Made by a program: the position numbers and the translations under genes. The notes beneath the pieces were generated by a model. That model made no database searches and had not been told where the DNA came from. It saw nothing but the letters and a program-made list of their open reading frames with translations. Below are positions 43,506 to 52,530 of a stretch of 64,000 bases of DNA, one piece after another (the stretch's first letter is position 1; every line of letters begins with the position of its first letter). This DNA comes from an uncultured Bacteroidales bacterium (GTDB lineage: Bacteria; Bacteroidota; Bacteroidia; Bacteroidales; P3). The stretch is from positions 62,001-126,000 of the forward strand of contig ONJQ01000003.1 of assembly GCA_900318175.1 (NCBI GenBank), written 5' to 3'.

Positions 43506-46055
43506 ATGAAAAAGATACTGACCATCCTGCCGTTGCTCTTTGTGCTCGGCCTTTCGTTTTCAGCCAGTGCCCAGGTGGTTGTGGGCAACCAAGAATACGA
43601 CATTGACTATCTTACGCCCAAGACGTATGAGATAGGCGGCATAACGTTCGACGGTGCCGAGAACTACGACACACGAATGATACTGCTTATCGCTGGCTTG
43701 CAAGTGGGAGACCAGATAAGGGTGCCCGGCGACAAGCTGGCCACGGCCGTGGACCGCCTGTGGAAACAGGGACTGTTTGAGGATGTGCAGATTTACGTGA
43801 CCCGCATTACGGGCGACAAGATTTTCTTCGAGATAGAGCTGCGCAGCCGTCCCAAAATGACCATGTTCCAGATCAATGGCGTGAAGAAGAGCGACAAGGA
43901 CAAGCTGAAGGAGGAGATGAAGATTGTCTCCGGCGACGTGGTGACGGAGAACATGCTCACCACTTCGCGCAACCGTATCCGCGCCTTCTATTTGGAGAAG
44001 GGCTACACGAATGTGCAGGTGGCCACCCGTTTGGAGGACGACACCCTGCTGAGCAAAAGCGATGACCATAGGGTGAACGTGATTTTTGATGTGAAACCCG
44101 GAAAGAGGGTGAAGATAGACTCGTTGATTTTCGAAGGCAACAAGGAGATTAGCACCAACAAGTTGTTGCAGCAGATGAAGAACACGCACGATGTGAACTA
44201 TTATAAGAAGTTCTTTGTGTGGACCAAGGGTTTCTGGAGTTCGTCCAAGTTTCAGGAGTCCAAGTTTAACGAGGATTTGCAGAATGTTATCAATTACTAT
44301 AATGAGAACGGTTACCGCGATGCTCGCATAGTGTCGGACACCATCTACCCCTCTAAGCGCATCGAAGACGGTAAGGAGGTGGGTCAGGAACGCTTGGTGG
44401 TGAAAATCAAAATCCACGAAGGAAACAAGTTTGTGTTCCGCAACATCAACTTCACGGGCAACACAATCTATCCTTCGGACCTGCTGCTGAAGCACCTTCG
44501 CATCGAGAAGGGCGACCCGTACAACCGCACTCTGTTGGAGACCAACCTTCGCTACAATCCTTCGGGCACTGACATCACTTCGATGTACATGGACAATGGC
44601 TACCTCTTCTTCAAAGCCACGCCTGTGGAGGTGGGTGTGGAGAACGACTCTATCGACATTGAAATCCGCATTGTGGAGGGCAAGCAGGCCCGCATACGTA
44701 ATGTCATTGTGGAGGGCAACACGCTGACAAATGACCGCGTCATTATGCGCGAGTTGCACACACGGCCTGGCGACCTCTTCAGCCGTGATGCCATTCTGCG
44801 CAGCCGCCGCGAACTGGCCACGCTGGGCTACTTCAAGGAAGAGTCCATCATGCCCGACGCCAAGCCCAACGACCAGGACGGCACGGTGGACATCATCTAT
44901 AAGGTGGAGGAGGGCAACACCAGCCAAATACAGCTGCAGGGCGGCTATGGCAACAAAATGATTATTGGCCAGATTGGCTTAACACTGAACAACTTCTCAG
45001 TGCGCAACATCTTCAACAAGAAGGCTTGGCAGCCCCTGCCCGCCGGCGATGGACAGAAGCTTTCCATCAATGCCGTCACCAATGGCACGTATTATTACTC
45101 GTTCAGCGGGTCGTTCACGGAGCCGTGGCTGGGTGGCCGCCGTCCGCAATCGCTCAGTGTGTCAATCTACCACCACTTTATCAGCAACGGCTATTTCTAC
45201 AAGAAGAGCGAATCGTCGTATGGCGACCTGCGCATCAGCGGCGCCGGGGTGTCGCTGACGCGCCGCCTCAAATGGCCGGATGACTATTTCATCATCTCCC
45301 ACACGCTCTCCTATAAGCATTACAACCTGAACAACTACTATCTGTTCCGCGGCACGTCGTTCACTGACGGCTCTGCCAACGACCTGTCATACGGCATCAC
45401 CATCAGCCGCAACTCGCTCGACTCGCCCATTTACGCCCGCAGTGGTTCGGAGATTTCCATCTCTGGCTACGCTACACCGCCCTACACCGCCATCAGCGGT
45501 CGCGACGTGACCACCGTCACCGAGGAGGACAAGTTCCGCTGGACGGAATACTACAAGGTCAATTTCCGCGGCTCGTGGATGCTGAATCTTGTGGGCGACG
45601 TGGTGCTGAATGCCAAGGCACGCTTTGGCTGGATGGGATTCTATGACAAGAAAATCGGCCTTTCGCCCTTCGGTCGTTACTTTGTGGGCGGCGACGGCTT
45701 GCAGGCCTACGCCTACGACGGACGTGAGATTATCCCGGTGCGCGGCTACGACGACAGCAAGCTGAGCCCGCAGGAGGGTGCCTCGATCTTCACCCGCTAC
45801 ACCCTTGAGGTGCGCCAACCCATCATCGAGAGCGCAAGTGCCACCATCTGGCTGCTTGGCTTCCTGGAAGGTGGTAACAGCTGGTATAACGTCAGGGACT
45901 TCCAACCTTTCAACATCTACAATTCTGCCGGTTTGGGCGTGAGGGTCTTCATGCCGATGTTCGGTCTGATTGGTGTTGACTGGGGCTACGGTTTCGACGG
46001 CACCGGCATAGGCGGCTCGCACGTGCACTTCAGCATCGGACAGAGTCTGGATTAA
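43506..46055 (+). CDS. bamA: Outer-membrane protein assembly factor BamA
   Basis: Central subunit of the BAM complex, which folds beta-barrels into the outer membrane. The 849-residue protein has a signal peptide (1-22, ending SASAQ), about five POTRA domains up to residue 470 (for example ISTNKLLQQMKN and VRNVIVEGNTL written IRNVIVEGNTLTNDR), and a C-terminal 16-strand barrel with the conserved VRGYDDS (L6 loop VRGF/Y) near residue 745. The last residue is Asp instead of an aromatic, slightly unusual for barrels. Two Skp-like chaperone genes follow. Confidence 0.96.
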   Translation: MKKILTILPLLFVLGLSFSASAQVVVGNQEYDIDYLTPKTYEIGGITFDGAENYDTRMILLIAGLQVGDQIRVPGDKLATAVDRLWKQGLFEDVQIYVTRITGDKIFFEIELRSRPKMTMFQINGVKKSDKDKLKEEMKIVSGDVVTENMLTTSRNRIRAFYLEKGYTNVQVATRLEDDTLLSKSDDHRVNVIFDVKPGKRVKIDSLIFEGNKEISTNKLLQQMKNTHDVNYYKKFFVWTKGFWSSSKFQESKFNEDLQNVINYYNENGYRDARIVSDTIYPSKRIEDGKEVGQERLVVKIKIHEGNKFVFRNINFTGNTIYPSDLLLKHLRIEKGDPYNRTLLETNLRYNPSGTDITSMYMDNGYLFFKATPVEVGVENDSIDIEIRIVEGKQARIRNVIVEGNTLTNDRVIMRELHTRPGDLFSRDAILRSRRELATLGYFKEESIMPDAKPNDQDGTVDIIYKVEEGNTSQIQLQGGYGNKMIIGQIGLTLNNFSVRNIFNKKAWQPLPAGDGQKLSINAVTNGTYYYSFSGSFTEPWLGGRRPQSLSVSIYHHFISNGYFYKKSESSYGDLRISGAGVSLTRRLKWPDDYFIISHTLSYKHYNLNNYYLFRGTSFTDGSANDLSYGITISRNSLDSPIYARSGSEISISGYATPPYTAISGRDVTTVTEEDKFRWTEYYKVNFRGSWMLNLVGDVVLNAKARFGWMGFYDKKIGLSPFGRYFVGGDGLQAYAYDGREIIPVRGYDDSKLSPQEGASIFTRYTLEVRQPIIESASATIWLLGFLEGGNSWYNVRDFQPFNIYNSAGLGVRVFMPMFGLIGVDWGYGFDGTGIGGSHVHFSIGQSLD

Positions 46056-46077
46056 TAGTAGTTAAATTACATATCGC

Positions 46078-46710
46078 ATGCACAAACTGGTTTCTATATT
46101 GCTGTTCGTGGTTCTCGCCCTGCCGACGTGGGCGCAGAAGTATGCCTCCGTCAACACGACCTATATCATGAGCAATGTGCCCGAATACAATCAGGCGCTG
46201 AGCAAGGTGAACAAGTATGTCGAAGAGTGGCGCAAGGAGCTTGAAGCCAAACAGGCCGAGGTCGACGAGTTGCGGGAGCAATACCAGCAGGAGTCGTACC
46301 TGCTGCCGGAGAACTTGAAGCAGCGCCGGAAGGAGGAGATTCGCACCAAGGAGGCCGAATTGCGCGCTCTGCAACAGCAACGCTTTGCCCCAGGGGGCGA
46401 TCTGGACCAGAAACGCGCCGAACTGCTGAAGCCGGTGCAGGACCGCGTCTATAACGCCATTGAGCGTGTGGCTCGCGAGAAGAACTATGCCTTTGTGTTC
46501 GACAGGGCAGGGTCCGCAACGGTGCTGTATGTGGCCGACAGGTACGACATCAGTGTGCAGGTGCTTGAACTGTTAGGTGTCAAGCCAACGTCCAACCCCG
46601 ACAACGGCGGCATCAATCCCAATGCCAAGCAGCAGAGTCCCCAAGTGGATCCCAAAACAAGGCAAGGCAGTACGAGCAACGACATGAAGAAGGAACCGAT
46701 GAAAATGTAA
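46078..46710 (+). CDS. OmpH/Skp-family periplasmic chaperone, copy 1
   Basis: A 210-residue periplasmic protein with a signal peptide (LVSILLFVVLALPTWAQ) and the jellyfish-type coiled coil of Skp (about 40-125; YVEEWRKELEAKQAEVDELR). The start of the mature domain, KYASVNTTYIMSNVPEYNQA, and the return strand NYAFVFDRAG are family-typical. The C-terminal 45 residues are a Pro/Asn/Gln-rich extension lacking in copy 2. It is expected to hold unfolded outer-membrane proteins for BamA, encoded 22 bases upstream. Confidence 0.9.
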   Translation: MHKLVSILLFVVLALPTWAQKYASVNTTYIMSNVPEYNQALSKVNKYVEEWRKELEAKQAEVDELREQYQQESYLLPENLKQRRKEEIRTKEAELRALQQQRFAPGGDLDQKRAELLKPVQDRVYNAIERVAREKNYAFVFDRAGSATVLYVADRYDISVQVLELLGVKPTSNPDNGGINPNAKQQSPQVDPKTRQGSTSNDMKKEPMKM

Positions 46711-46758
46711 CAATACAACAGAAATCAATAATAACAAACAAAAACTGATACAAACAAA

Positions 46759-47271
46759 ATGAAAAAAGGACTTATCGTAGTTATGACAGCCCTGCTGGCC
46801 CTCGGCGGCAGCGCTATGGCTCAGAAGAACATCAAACTCGGTCACATCAACTCCAACGAACTGATGCAGATTATGCCTGGTCGCGACTCGGCTCAGGCTG
46901 CACTGCAGAAAGAGGTTGAGGCCCTGCAGGCCGAATTGGAGACGATGAACAAGGAATTTGAGGCCAAGTACAACGACTATATTGCCAAGCGCGACCAGCT
47001 GTCTGAACTGATCCGCAAGACCAAGGAGAGCGACCTCCAGAGCATGCGTGCCCGTATCGAAGAGAGCAACCAGAACGCCCAGAAACTGCTTGAAGAGCGT
47101 CAGGAAGCTTTGCTGAAACCTATCGTTGACCGCGCCAAGAAGGCCATCGAAGAGGTTGGCAAGGAGAATGGTTACACCTATATCTTTGATTCCGGCATCG
47201 GCACCGTCCTCTATTCGCAGGACAGCGACGACATCATGCCCCTCGTCAAAAAGAAACTCGGCCTCAAGTAA
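46759..47271 (+). CDS. OmpH/Skp-family periplasmic chaperone, copy 2
   Basis: A 170-residue protein, shorter than copy 1 and closer to the standard Skp length. Signal peptide up to about residue 20 (GGSAMAQ), then NIKLGHINSNELMQIMPGRD, a coiled coil (about 45-120) and NGYTYIFDSGIGTVLY. Duplicated skp genes after bamA are common in Bacteroidota. An intrinsic terminator lies 30 bases after the stop, ending the bamA-skp-skp unit. Confidence 0.92.
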   Translation: MKKGLIVVMTALLALGGSAMAQKNIKLGHINSNELMQIMPGRDSAQAALQKEVEALQAELETMNKEFEAKYNDYIAKRDQLSELIRKTKESDLQSMRARIEESNQNAQKLLEERQEALLKPIVDRAKKAIEEVGKENGYTYIFDSGIGTVLYSQDSDDIMPLVKKKLGLK

Positions 47272-47300
47272 GCTGAAGTAAACAAACATTTGCACAATCA

Positions 47301-47331
47301 AGCCGACACCTGATGCAGATGTCGGCTTTTT
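47301..47331 (+). terminator. Rho-independent terminator of bamA-skp-skp
   Basis: AGCCGACA (47301-47308) pairs exactly with TGTCGGCT (47320-47327), followed by a T run at 47328-47331. Confidence 0.9.
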
Positions 47332-47347
47332 CAAAATACCGACAACT

Positions 47348-48886
47348 ATGTTAGTGAAGACATTTGGCAGTGCCATCTGCGGGGTAAACGCGATGATGGT
47401 GACGGTGGAGGTGAGCGTGGAGATGGGCGTGAACTTCACACTGGTGGGACTGCCGGACAGCGCCGTGAAGGAGAGCCAGCAGCGCATTGCCACCGCCATT
47501 GGGCAGTATGGCCTCCGTATTCCTGGCAAGCGAGTGGTGGTTAATATGGCCCCTGCCGATGTGAAGAAGGAGGGTGCCGCCTACGACCTTACCATTGCCA
47601 TTGGCATCCTTGCCGCCGCGGGCAACATGCGGGCCGACGACCTGGACAAGTATGTCATCATGGGCGAGTTGTCGTTGGACGGCAGTCTGCGGCCCATCAA
47701 GGGTGTGCTGCCCATTGCCATCGAGGCACGCAAGCGCAAGTTCAAAGGCATCATTATCCCAAAAGAGAATGCCCGCGAGGCCGCCATCGTCAACAATCTG
47801 GAGGTCTACGGCGCCGAGAATGTCAAACAGGTTATCGACCATCTGAACGGCGAGGTGATGATGGAGCCCACCATCGTGGACACCCGCGCTGAGTTCGCCA
47901 ACCATCTCAACCATTACGAGTACGACTTTGCCGATGTCAAAGGGCAGGAGAGCATCAAGCGTGCCCTGGAGATTGCCGCCGCCGGTGGCCATAATGTCAT
48001 TATGATTGGGCCTCCCGGCTCGGGCAAAACGATGCTGGCCAAGCGTATGCCTTCCATCCTTCCGCCGCTGAGCCTTGAAGAGTCGTTGGAGACCACACAG
48101 ATTCACAGCGTGGCGGGAAAGATGAAAAAGGAGGACTCGCTCATAGCCATCCGGCCTTTCCGTTCGCCTCACCACACCATCTCTGACGTTGCTCTTGTGG
48201 GCGGCGGCACCAATCCCCAGCCGGGTGAAATCAGTCTGGCGCACAACGGGGTTCTCTTTCTGGACGAGTTGCCCGAGTTCCGCCGACAAGTGCTGGAGGT
48301 GTTGCGCCAGCCCATGGAGGAGCGGCGCGTCACCATCAGCCGTGCCAAGATGACTATTGATTATCCCGCCTCCTTCATGCTGGTGGCGGCCATGAATCCC
48401 TGCCCCTGTGGCTATTACAACCATCCTACGGTGGAATGCACCTGTCCCGCGGGAGCGGTAAAGAAGTACATGAATAAGATCTCCGGTCCCCTTCTGGACC
48501 GCATAGACCTCCATATCGAGGTGACGCTTGTCCCTGTCAGCCAGCTCAATAACATGCAGCAGGGCGAGTGCAGTGCCGCCATTCGCGAGCGGGTGGTGGC
48601 AGCCCGTGCCATACAGACAGCCCGCTTTGCTGGGCACCCCGGCGTGCACTGCAATGCACAGATGACCAGCAAACTCACCCGCGAGCACTGCCAGCTTGAC
48701 GACGAGTGCCGCAGCATCATCGAGACCGCCATGAACCGCCTCGGCCTCTCGGCACGTGCCTACGACCGCATCCTCCGCGTCAGCCGCACCATTGCCGACC
48801 TCGAAGGCAGTCCCGCCATCCAATCCCACCACCTGCAAGAGGCCATCACCTACCGCAGCCTGGACCGCGACAGCTGGGGGAAATAA
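47348..48886 (+). CDS. YifB/ComM-family Mg-chelatase-like AAA+ ATPase
   Basis: A 512-residue ATPase. ComM of this family is a branch-migration helicase in natural transformation. The N-terminal LonC-like domain (1-180) includes FTLVGLPDSAVKESQQRI; the AAA+ domain has Walker A GPPGSGKT near residue 222, Walker B VLFLDELPEF, and the NPCPCGYY turn with conserved cysteines; a C-terminal Mg-chelatase domain ends with the GLSARAYDRILRVSRTIADL block. No other competence genes are visible. It starts 17 bases after a terminator, so it has its own transcript. Confidence 0.93.
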   Translation: MLVKTFGSAICGVNAMMVTVEVSVEMGVNFTLVGLPDSAVKESQQRIATAIGQYGLRIPGKRVVVNMAPADVKKEGAAYDLTIAIGILAAAGNMRADDLDKYVIMGELSLDGSLRPIKGVLPIAIEARKRKFKGIIIPKENAREAAIVNNLEVYGAENVKQVIDHLNGEVMMEPTIVDTRAEFANHLNHYEYDFADVKGQESIKRALEIAAAGGHNVIMIGPPGSGKTMLAKRMPSILPPLSLEESLETTQIHSVAGKMKKEDSLIAIRPFRSPHHTISDVALVGGGTNPQPGEISLAHNGVLFLDELPEFRRQVLEVLRQPMEERRVTISRAKMTIDYPASFMLVAAMNPCPCGYYNHPTVECTCPAGAVKKYMNKISGPLLDRIDLHIEVTLVPVSQLNNMQQGECSAAIRERVVAARAIQTARFAGHPGVHCNAQMTSKLTREHCQLDDECRSIIETAMNRLGLSARAYDRILRVSRTIADLEGSPAIQSHHLQEAITYRSLDRDSWGK

Positions 48887-48903
48887 GGAATGCAGATGAC
48901 AAT

Positions 48904-49878
48904 ATGAGCTACCTGCCAAATACATGGGTGAATTTCGACGGTTATCTGTCTTTGATTGTGGCTGTAGAACAGGGCTATTATGAGCCCTACCATGGCGAGG
49001 TGTTGGATGGTGAAGCCCGTGTGGGCAGTCGCAGGAGCCGACAGTTAGTGTTGCGCGACCTCTTCAATGATAGTGGTCGCCCGCTGGCAGGAGTGCCATG
49101 TATGAAGTATTGTGATGCGGTGGAGGAAGTCATGCACCCCGCCACGGAGTCCGACCTGAGCCGCAAAGCCCTTTTCCAGCAGAACCATCCCGATGATTAT
49201 AGCCATTGGATGGAACGCAGCCCCCTTTGCACAGAGAAGGAATACCTTGGATTCGATGTGCTCCCCGAGCATCAGAAGTCCGTTATGACCTCCATCAGGA
49301 GGCTTGCCCGCTCCCTGCCCGCCACATTCTCCTACCGCGAGTTGTTTTCACTTGCTGCCCGGGCGGGTGTCCCTCTCCATGGCTGTTGCGACGACTATGC
49401 AAGCCGATACGACAATTACGTCAGTTTTGCTCTCTCTTACCACGTGGGGGAAAGACGTGGTCGCCAACAACTATTCTTTGGCTTGAGCGACATTGACCAC
49501 CGCGACAAGGCCGAGGACGAGCGCCTTCTCACCGACTCGTCCCTTTGGTTCAATTTCGAGCACCTGTTTCTCTTCATTGCCCGAAATGTGAAGGAATACC
49601 TGTTGCTGCATCCCTCCGCTCAGCTGCAGGCCTTTTTTGACCAGTTGAAACCGGCATTCATCGCACTGAACGACGGCAAGCACAAAACCAACCCTCTTGC
49701 GTCGGAATACTACCAGTGGGTTCCCAAGCGCATGTTCGGCCGGGAGGAGGCATGGACCTGTGCCGCCGACTACCTCGAACACATCGCCTCCAACCACCCT
49801 GTCGAACAATTGTCAGCCCTCCTCCGTACCAAGGAATGGCAGGAGAAGTACGCTCTTATTTACGATGCATGCAGTTGA
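48904..49878 (+). CDS. Protein of unknown function, 324 residues
   Basis: A cytosolic protein of 324 residues with no signal peptide. I do not recognise a family. Aromatic- and charge-rich segments (WVNFDGYLSLIVAVEQGYYEPYH written in parts: WVNFDGYLSLI, VEQGYYEPYH; HWMERSPLCTEKEYLGFDVL; QLFFGLSDIDHRDKAEDERLL) suggest a mostly helical domain. Start ATG 48904, 18 bases after the ComM stop; a longer open frame running back to 48706 lies entirely inside comM and is not used. Codon use matches neighbours. No role is assigned. Confidence 0.65.
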   Translation: MSYLPNTWVNFDGYLSLIVAVEQGYYEPYHGEVLDGEARVGSRRSRQLVLRDLFNDSGRPLAGVPCMKYCDAVEEVMHPATESDLSRKALFQQNHPDDYSHWMERSPLCTEKEYLGFDVLPEHQKSVMTSIRRLARSLPATFSYRELFSLAARAGVPLHGCCDDYASRYDNYVSFALSYHVGERRGRQQLFFGLSDIDHRDKAEDERLLTDSSLWFNFEHLFLFIARNVKEYLLLHPSAQLQAFFDQLKPAFIALNDGKHKTNPLASEYYQWVPKRMFGREEAWTCAADYLEHIASNHPVEQLSALLRTKEWQEKYALIYDACS

Positions 49879-49985
49879 CCCCACTGGTCTCAATTAAAAG
49901 TCCCACCTCCATGAGATGCCGTGGCGAAAGGCTTGAGCAGTTGCAGTCAAAAAGACAATTCTCAAAAGCCTCCCCTCAGCATGGG

Positions 49986-51335
49986 TCAATGCAGCTTGTT
50001 GAAGAGCAGTTGCATGCTTTCAAGGTCGAGAGGCCGCATGTCCAGCAGTTTGAGGGAGCGGACCATGTGTAGCGTGCCTTGCTTGTAACGGAGGAAATGG
50101 GCAGTGGACAGGTGGCGCTGGTAGGCCTCGGTCGAGGCGTAGATTTCCAGTATCCTCACCTGTGTGCTGTCCTCCTTGCTCTGCATGGGGAAGATACAGA
50201 GCACGCCGGGCTCGTTTCTCACCGACTCGGAGGCCACCTCACGCCCGTAGGCAAGGTATTCCGCCAGGTGTTTGGGGTGGACTTCTATCTCTGCAATACG
50301 GACTATCATCTTGCCGTCCCCTTCCCGTGCCGAAGGTTTCTCCGAGGTCAGTCCCAGCAGGTGCTCAGCGTTCTTGTGCAGAATCATTTCGTTGAATGGG
50401 GCCAGGTCTGGTTCCTCACTGAGGTACTGCCGCATGCGTGCCAGGCTGGCGCTGAGGGCTTGCGGCGCCACGTAGGGATAGTCGGAGCCGTAGAGCAGAT
50501 GGTCGGGCGTGGTGATGGTGAGCAGCATGCGGATGACCTCAGGCGAATGGGCTCCCGCCAGGTCGTAGTAGAGTGCCCCAAGGTTGGCCTCCCAGTCAAT
50601 GGCTCCCACCATTCCACCCCGTTGCATCACGGGGGCGAGCGACTTCATGCGCGGTATGGCCAGCGGCAGATATGAGCCGCAATGCGGCACCACCACGCGA
50701 AGGTTGGAATAACGGGCCAGCACATTGCGCGAAATCATATTGGCTACAGCGCGGGTGGTCTCGCCGAGGTAGTCCTGCATGGCCAATGGGGTCTGTTGCA
50801 TCACGGCGTGGTTCACGGGTTCCGGGCGGTGGGGATGGAGTATGATCAAGGCTTTGCGCTCATTGAGCAGGGCCATCAGTGTGTCCAATTCGGGTGCGCC
50901 AAGGTATTGCCCACGAGCGTTAGTGGCCAGTTTGATGCCGTCGGCCCCGAGGGTGTCGAGGGCGTAGACAGCCTCGCGGAGGGCGGCTTGCACGTCTGGC
51001 AGTGGCAGGGCTGCGCAGAAGAGGAAGCGTCCGGGATGTTCACGTTTCAGCCGGGCGGCAGCTTCGTTCACCTCGCGAACGGTCTGAGCGTCGAAAGGTT
51101 GCGGTGCTGCCATGGTCAGCACAGAGGTTTGCACACCGGCATCGTCCATCCATTGCAGGTGCTGCTGTGCGTCGTAGTGCGGGATGGGGAAACCCTCGTC
51201 CATCAAGGCGTTGTGCTCCTTCAGGTCGGACAGGAAAGAGGGCGTGATGATGTGCGCATGCAGGTCTATCACGCCCTGTGCCTGTAGGCTGGCAACCATA
51301 AGCGTAGCAGTAGCCATCAGCAGAATCTTTTTCAT
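49986..51335 (-). CDS. Exported amidohydrolase fused to an ABM (monooxygenase-fold) domain
   Basis: A 449-residue fusion with a signal peptide (KKILLMATATLMVASLQAQG). Residues 22-340 are an amidohydrolase-2 (ACMSD-like) TIM barrel: IDLHAHI gives the metal HxH, then HPHRPEP, VVPHCGSYLP, and GSDYPYV with the catalytic Asp. Residues 350-449 form an antibiotic-biosynthesis-monooxygenase (ABM) ferredoxin-like domain (IAEIEVHPKHLAEYLAY to HLSTAHFLRYKQG). The joined pair, exported to the periplasm, is unusual. It lies 10 bases downstream of the lipidated flavodoxin gene in the same direction, so the two are probably cotranscribed. Confidence 0.83.
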   Translation of the reverse strand: MKKILLMATATLMVASLQAQGVIDLHAHIITPSFLSDLKEHNALMDEGFPIPHYDAQQHLQWMDDAGVQTSVLTMAAPQPFDAQTVREVNEAAARLKREHPGRFLFCAALPLPDVQAALREAVYALDTLGADGIKLATNARGQYLGAPELDTLMALLNERKALIILHPHRPEPVNHAVMQQTPLAMQDYLGETTRAVANMISRNVLARYSNLRVVVPHCGSYLPLAIPRMKSLAPVMQRGGMVGAIDWEANLGALYYDLAGAHSPEVIRMLLTITTPDHLLYGSDYPYVAPQALSASLARMRQYLSEEPDLAPFNEMILHKNAEHLLGLTSEKPSAREGDGKMIVRIAEIEVHPKHLAEYLAYGREVASESVRNEPGVLCIFPMQSKEDSTQVRILEIYASTEAYQRHLSTAHFLRYKQGTLHMVRSLKLLDMRPLDLESMQLLFNKLH

Positions 51336-51345
51336 TCCAAGGGCA

Positions 51346-51861
51346 TTAGTTCATCAGTCGGCTCTCACCCCAGGTGTACTGCGGGTAGGTCTTTTTCAAA
51401 TCGTTGGCCGAGCCGGAGACACCGCTGCCGCCGCTGGTGGCAAAGACGCAGAGGGTTTTGCCGCTCAGGTCGTGGGCCTCGATGAAGGTGTTGATGATTG
51501 TCGGGGCGGTGTACCACCACACGGGGAAACCAATCCAGATGGTGTCGTAGTCGGCAATGTTGGGGCAGGTGCCCTTGATGGCGGGACGGAATGCCTTGTC
51601 GTTCATCTCTTTTGAGGAGCGGGACTGCTTATCGCGCCAGTCAAGGTCGGCTGAGGTGTAGGGCTCTTTAGGGGCAATCTCAAAGAGGTCGGCATTCTTT
51701 TCTTTGGCAAGTTTCTGAGCGGCGGCACGGGTGGTGCCAGTGGCCGAGAAGTAGGCAACGAGTGTACGTTTCATGTTCTTGTTTTCCTTTCTGTTTTGTG
51801 CACAGGCGGTGGTGCCAGCGAGCACGGCCACCATGCAGATGATTGTTGCTATACGTTTCAT
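51346..51861 (-). CDS. Flavodoxin-like lipoprotein
   Basis: A 171-residue protein with a lipoprotein-type signal (IICMVAVLAGTTAC) followed by a flavodoxin domain. The FMN phosphate loop is YFSATGTTRAAA at about 38-49, followed by WIGFPVWWYTAPTI and FATSGGSGVSGS, which are standard for the NADPH-dependent-FMN/flavodoxin_4 type. A flavodoxin on the outer side of the membrane needs explanation. A TATCTTTG promoter (51885-51892) lies 24 bases upstream of the ATG at 51861. The genes on either side encode an amidohydrolase and a flavin reductase. Confidence 0.85.
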   Translation of the reverse strand: MKRIATIICMVAVLAGTTACAQNRKENKNMKRTLVAYFSATGTTRAAAQKLAKEKNADLFEIAPKEPYTSADLDWRDKQSRSSKEMNDKAFRPAIKGTCPNIADYDTIWIGFPVWWYTAPTIINTFIEAHDLSGKTLCVFATSGGSGVSGSANDLKKTYPQYTWGESRLMN

Positions 51862-51884
51862 TTGTCGTGTTGTTTAAGACAGTG

Positions 51885-51892
51885 CAAAGATA
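51885..51892 (-). promoter_or_regulatory. Promoter -7 element of the flavodoxin gene
   Basis: Reads TATCTTTG on the minus strand, 24 bases before the ATG. Confidence 0.65.
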
Positions 51893-51948
51893 GTAAAAAT
51901 AATTCAATTATACATTTTCTGCTCGTAGAATTGTGACAAATTCCCTAT

Positions 51949-52518
51949 CTATCCATTGATGGTTTGGTCAAGGGCTTTGCCCATTTTCATGCAGTCGCCC
52001 ACCACGCCGCCTGTGCGCAGGTATTTGTAGGTAGGCATTTCGAACAGGATGGGTTTCAGCTTGGTGTAGTCGGGTTTTCCCTGTTCGTCCAGCTTGTCTT
52101 CCTCTACGTAGGTGCCCATTATGGAGCAGATGTAGTTCTTGAAGCCGTCCAGTTCGTAGGTGTCTATCACCTCGCATTCCATGGCCAGGGGCGACTGCTC
52201 AATGATAGGCATGCCCGCTTCGCCCAGATGGTATTTGAACACGCCGGATTTGTCCACCTTGGCACCACTCACGGTTCCGGTATAGTCGGCAGCGCCCACA
52301 AACGACTCGTCTATTAGGTTTATTGACAGCCGACGGGTGGCGTCGATTGCCTTCACACTGTGGTGAGCCGAGTGTACGCTCAACAGCAGTTTGGAGTGGC
52401 TGACTATGCCGATGTGGGCCACCAGCATCCAATTTACCTTCCCCTCTTCGCCAATGGTACCTACCACCGTGGCAGGCGTGGGATACAGTGCCAGTTTATT
52501 ACCGATATTCTTTTTCAT
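51949..52518 (-). CDS. Flavin reductase family protein
   Basis: A 189-residue cytosolic FMN-binding protein of the flavin-reductase-like split-barrel family. The core KLALYPTPATVVGTIGEEG (split as KLALYPTPATVV and GTIGEEG) is followed by SINLIDES and CEVIDTYELDG. The family moves electrons from NAD(P)H to free flavin or binds FMN tightly. It begins 12 bases after the stop of the aldo/keto reductase pseudogene and should share its transcript. Flavin chemistry links it to the neighbouring flavodoxin. Confidence 0.85.
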   Translation of the reverse strand: MKKNIGNKLALYPTPATVVGTIGEEGKVNWMLVAHIGIVSHSKLLLSVHSAHHSVKAIDATRRLSINLIDESFVGAADYTGTVSGAKVDKSGVFKYHLGEAGMPIIEQSPLAMECEVIDTYELDGFKNYICSIMGTYVEEDKLDEQGKPDYTKLKPILFEMPTYKYLRTGGVVGDCMKMGKALDQTING

Positions 52519-52530
52519 GGGTTGTTGTTC

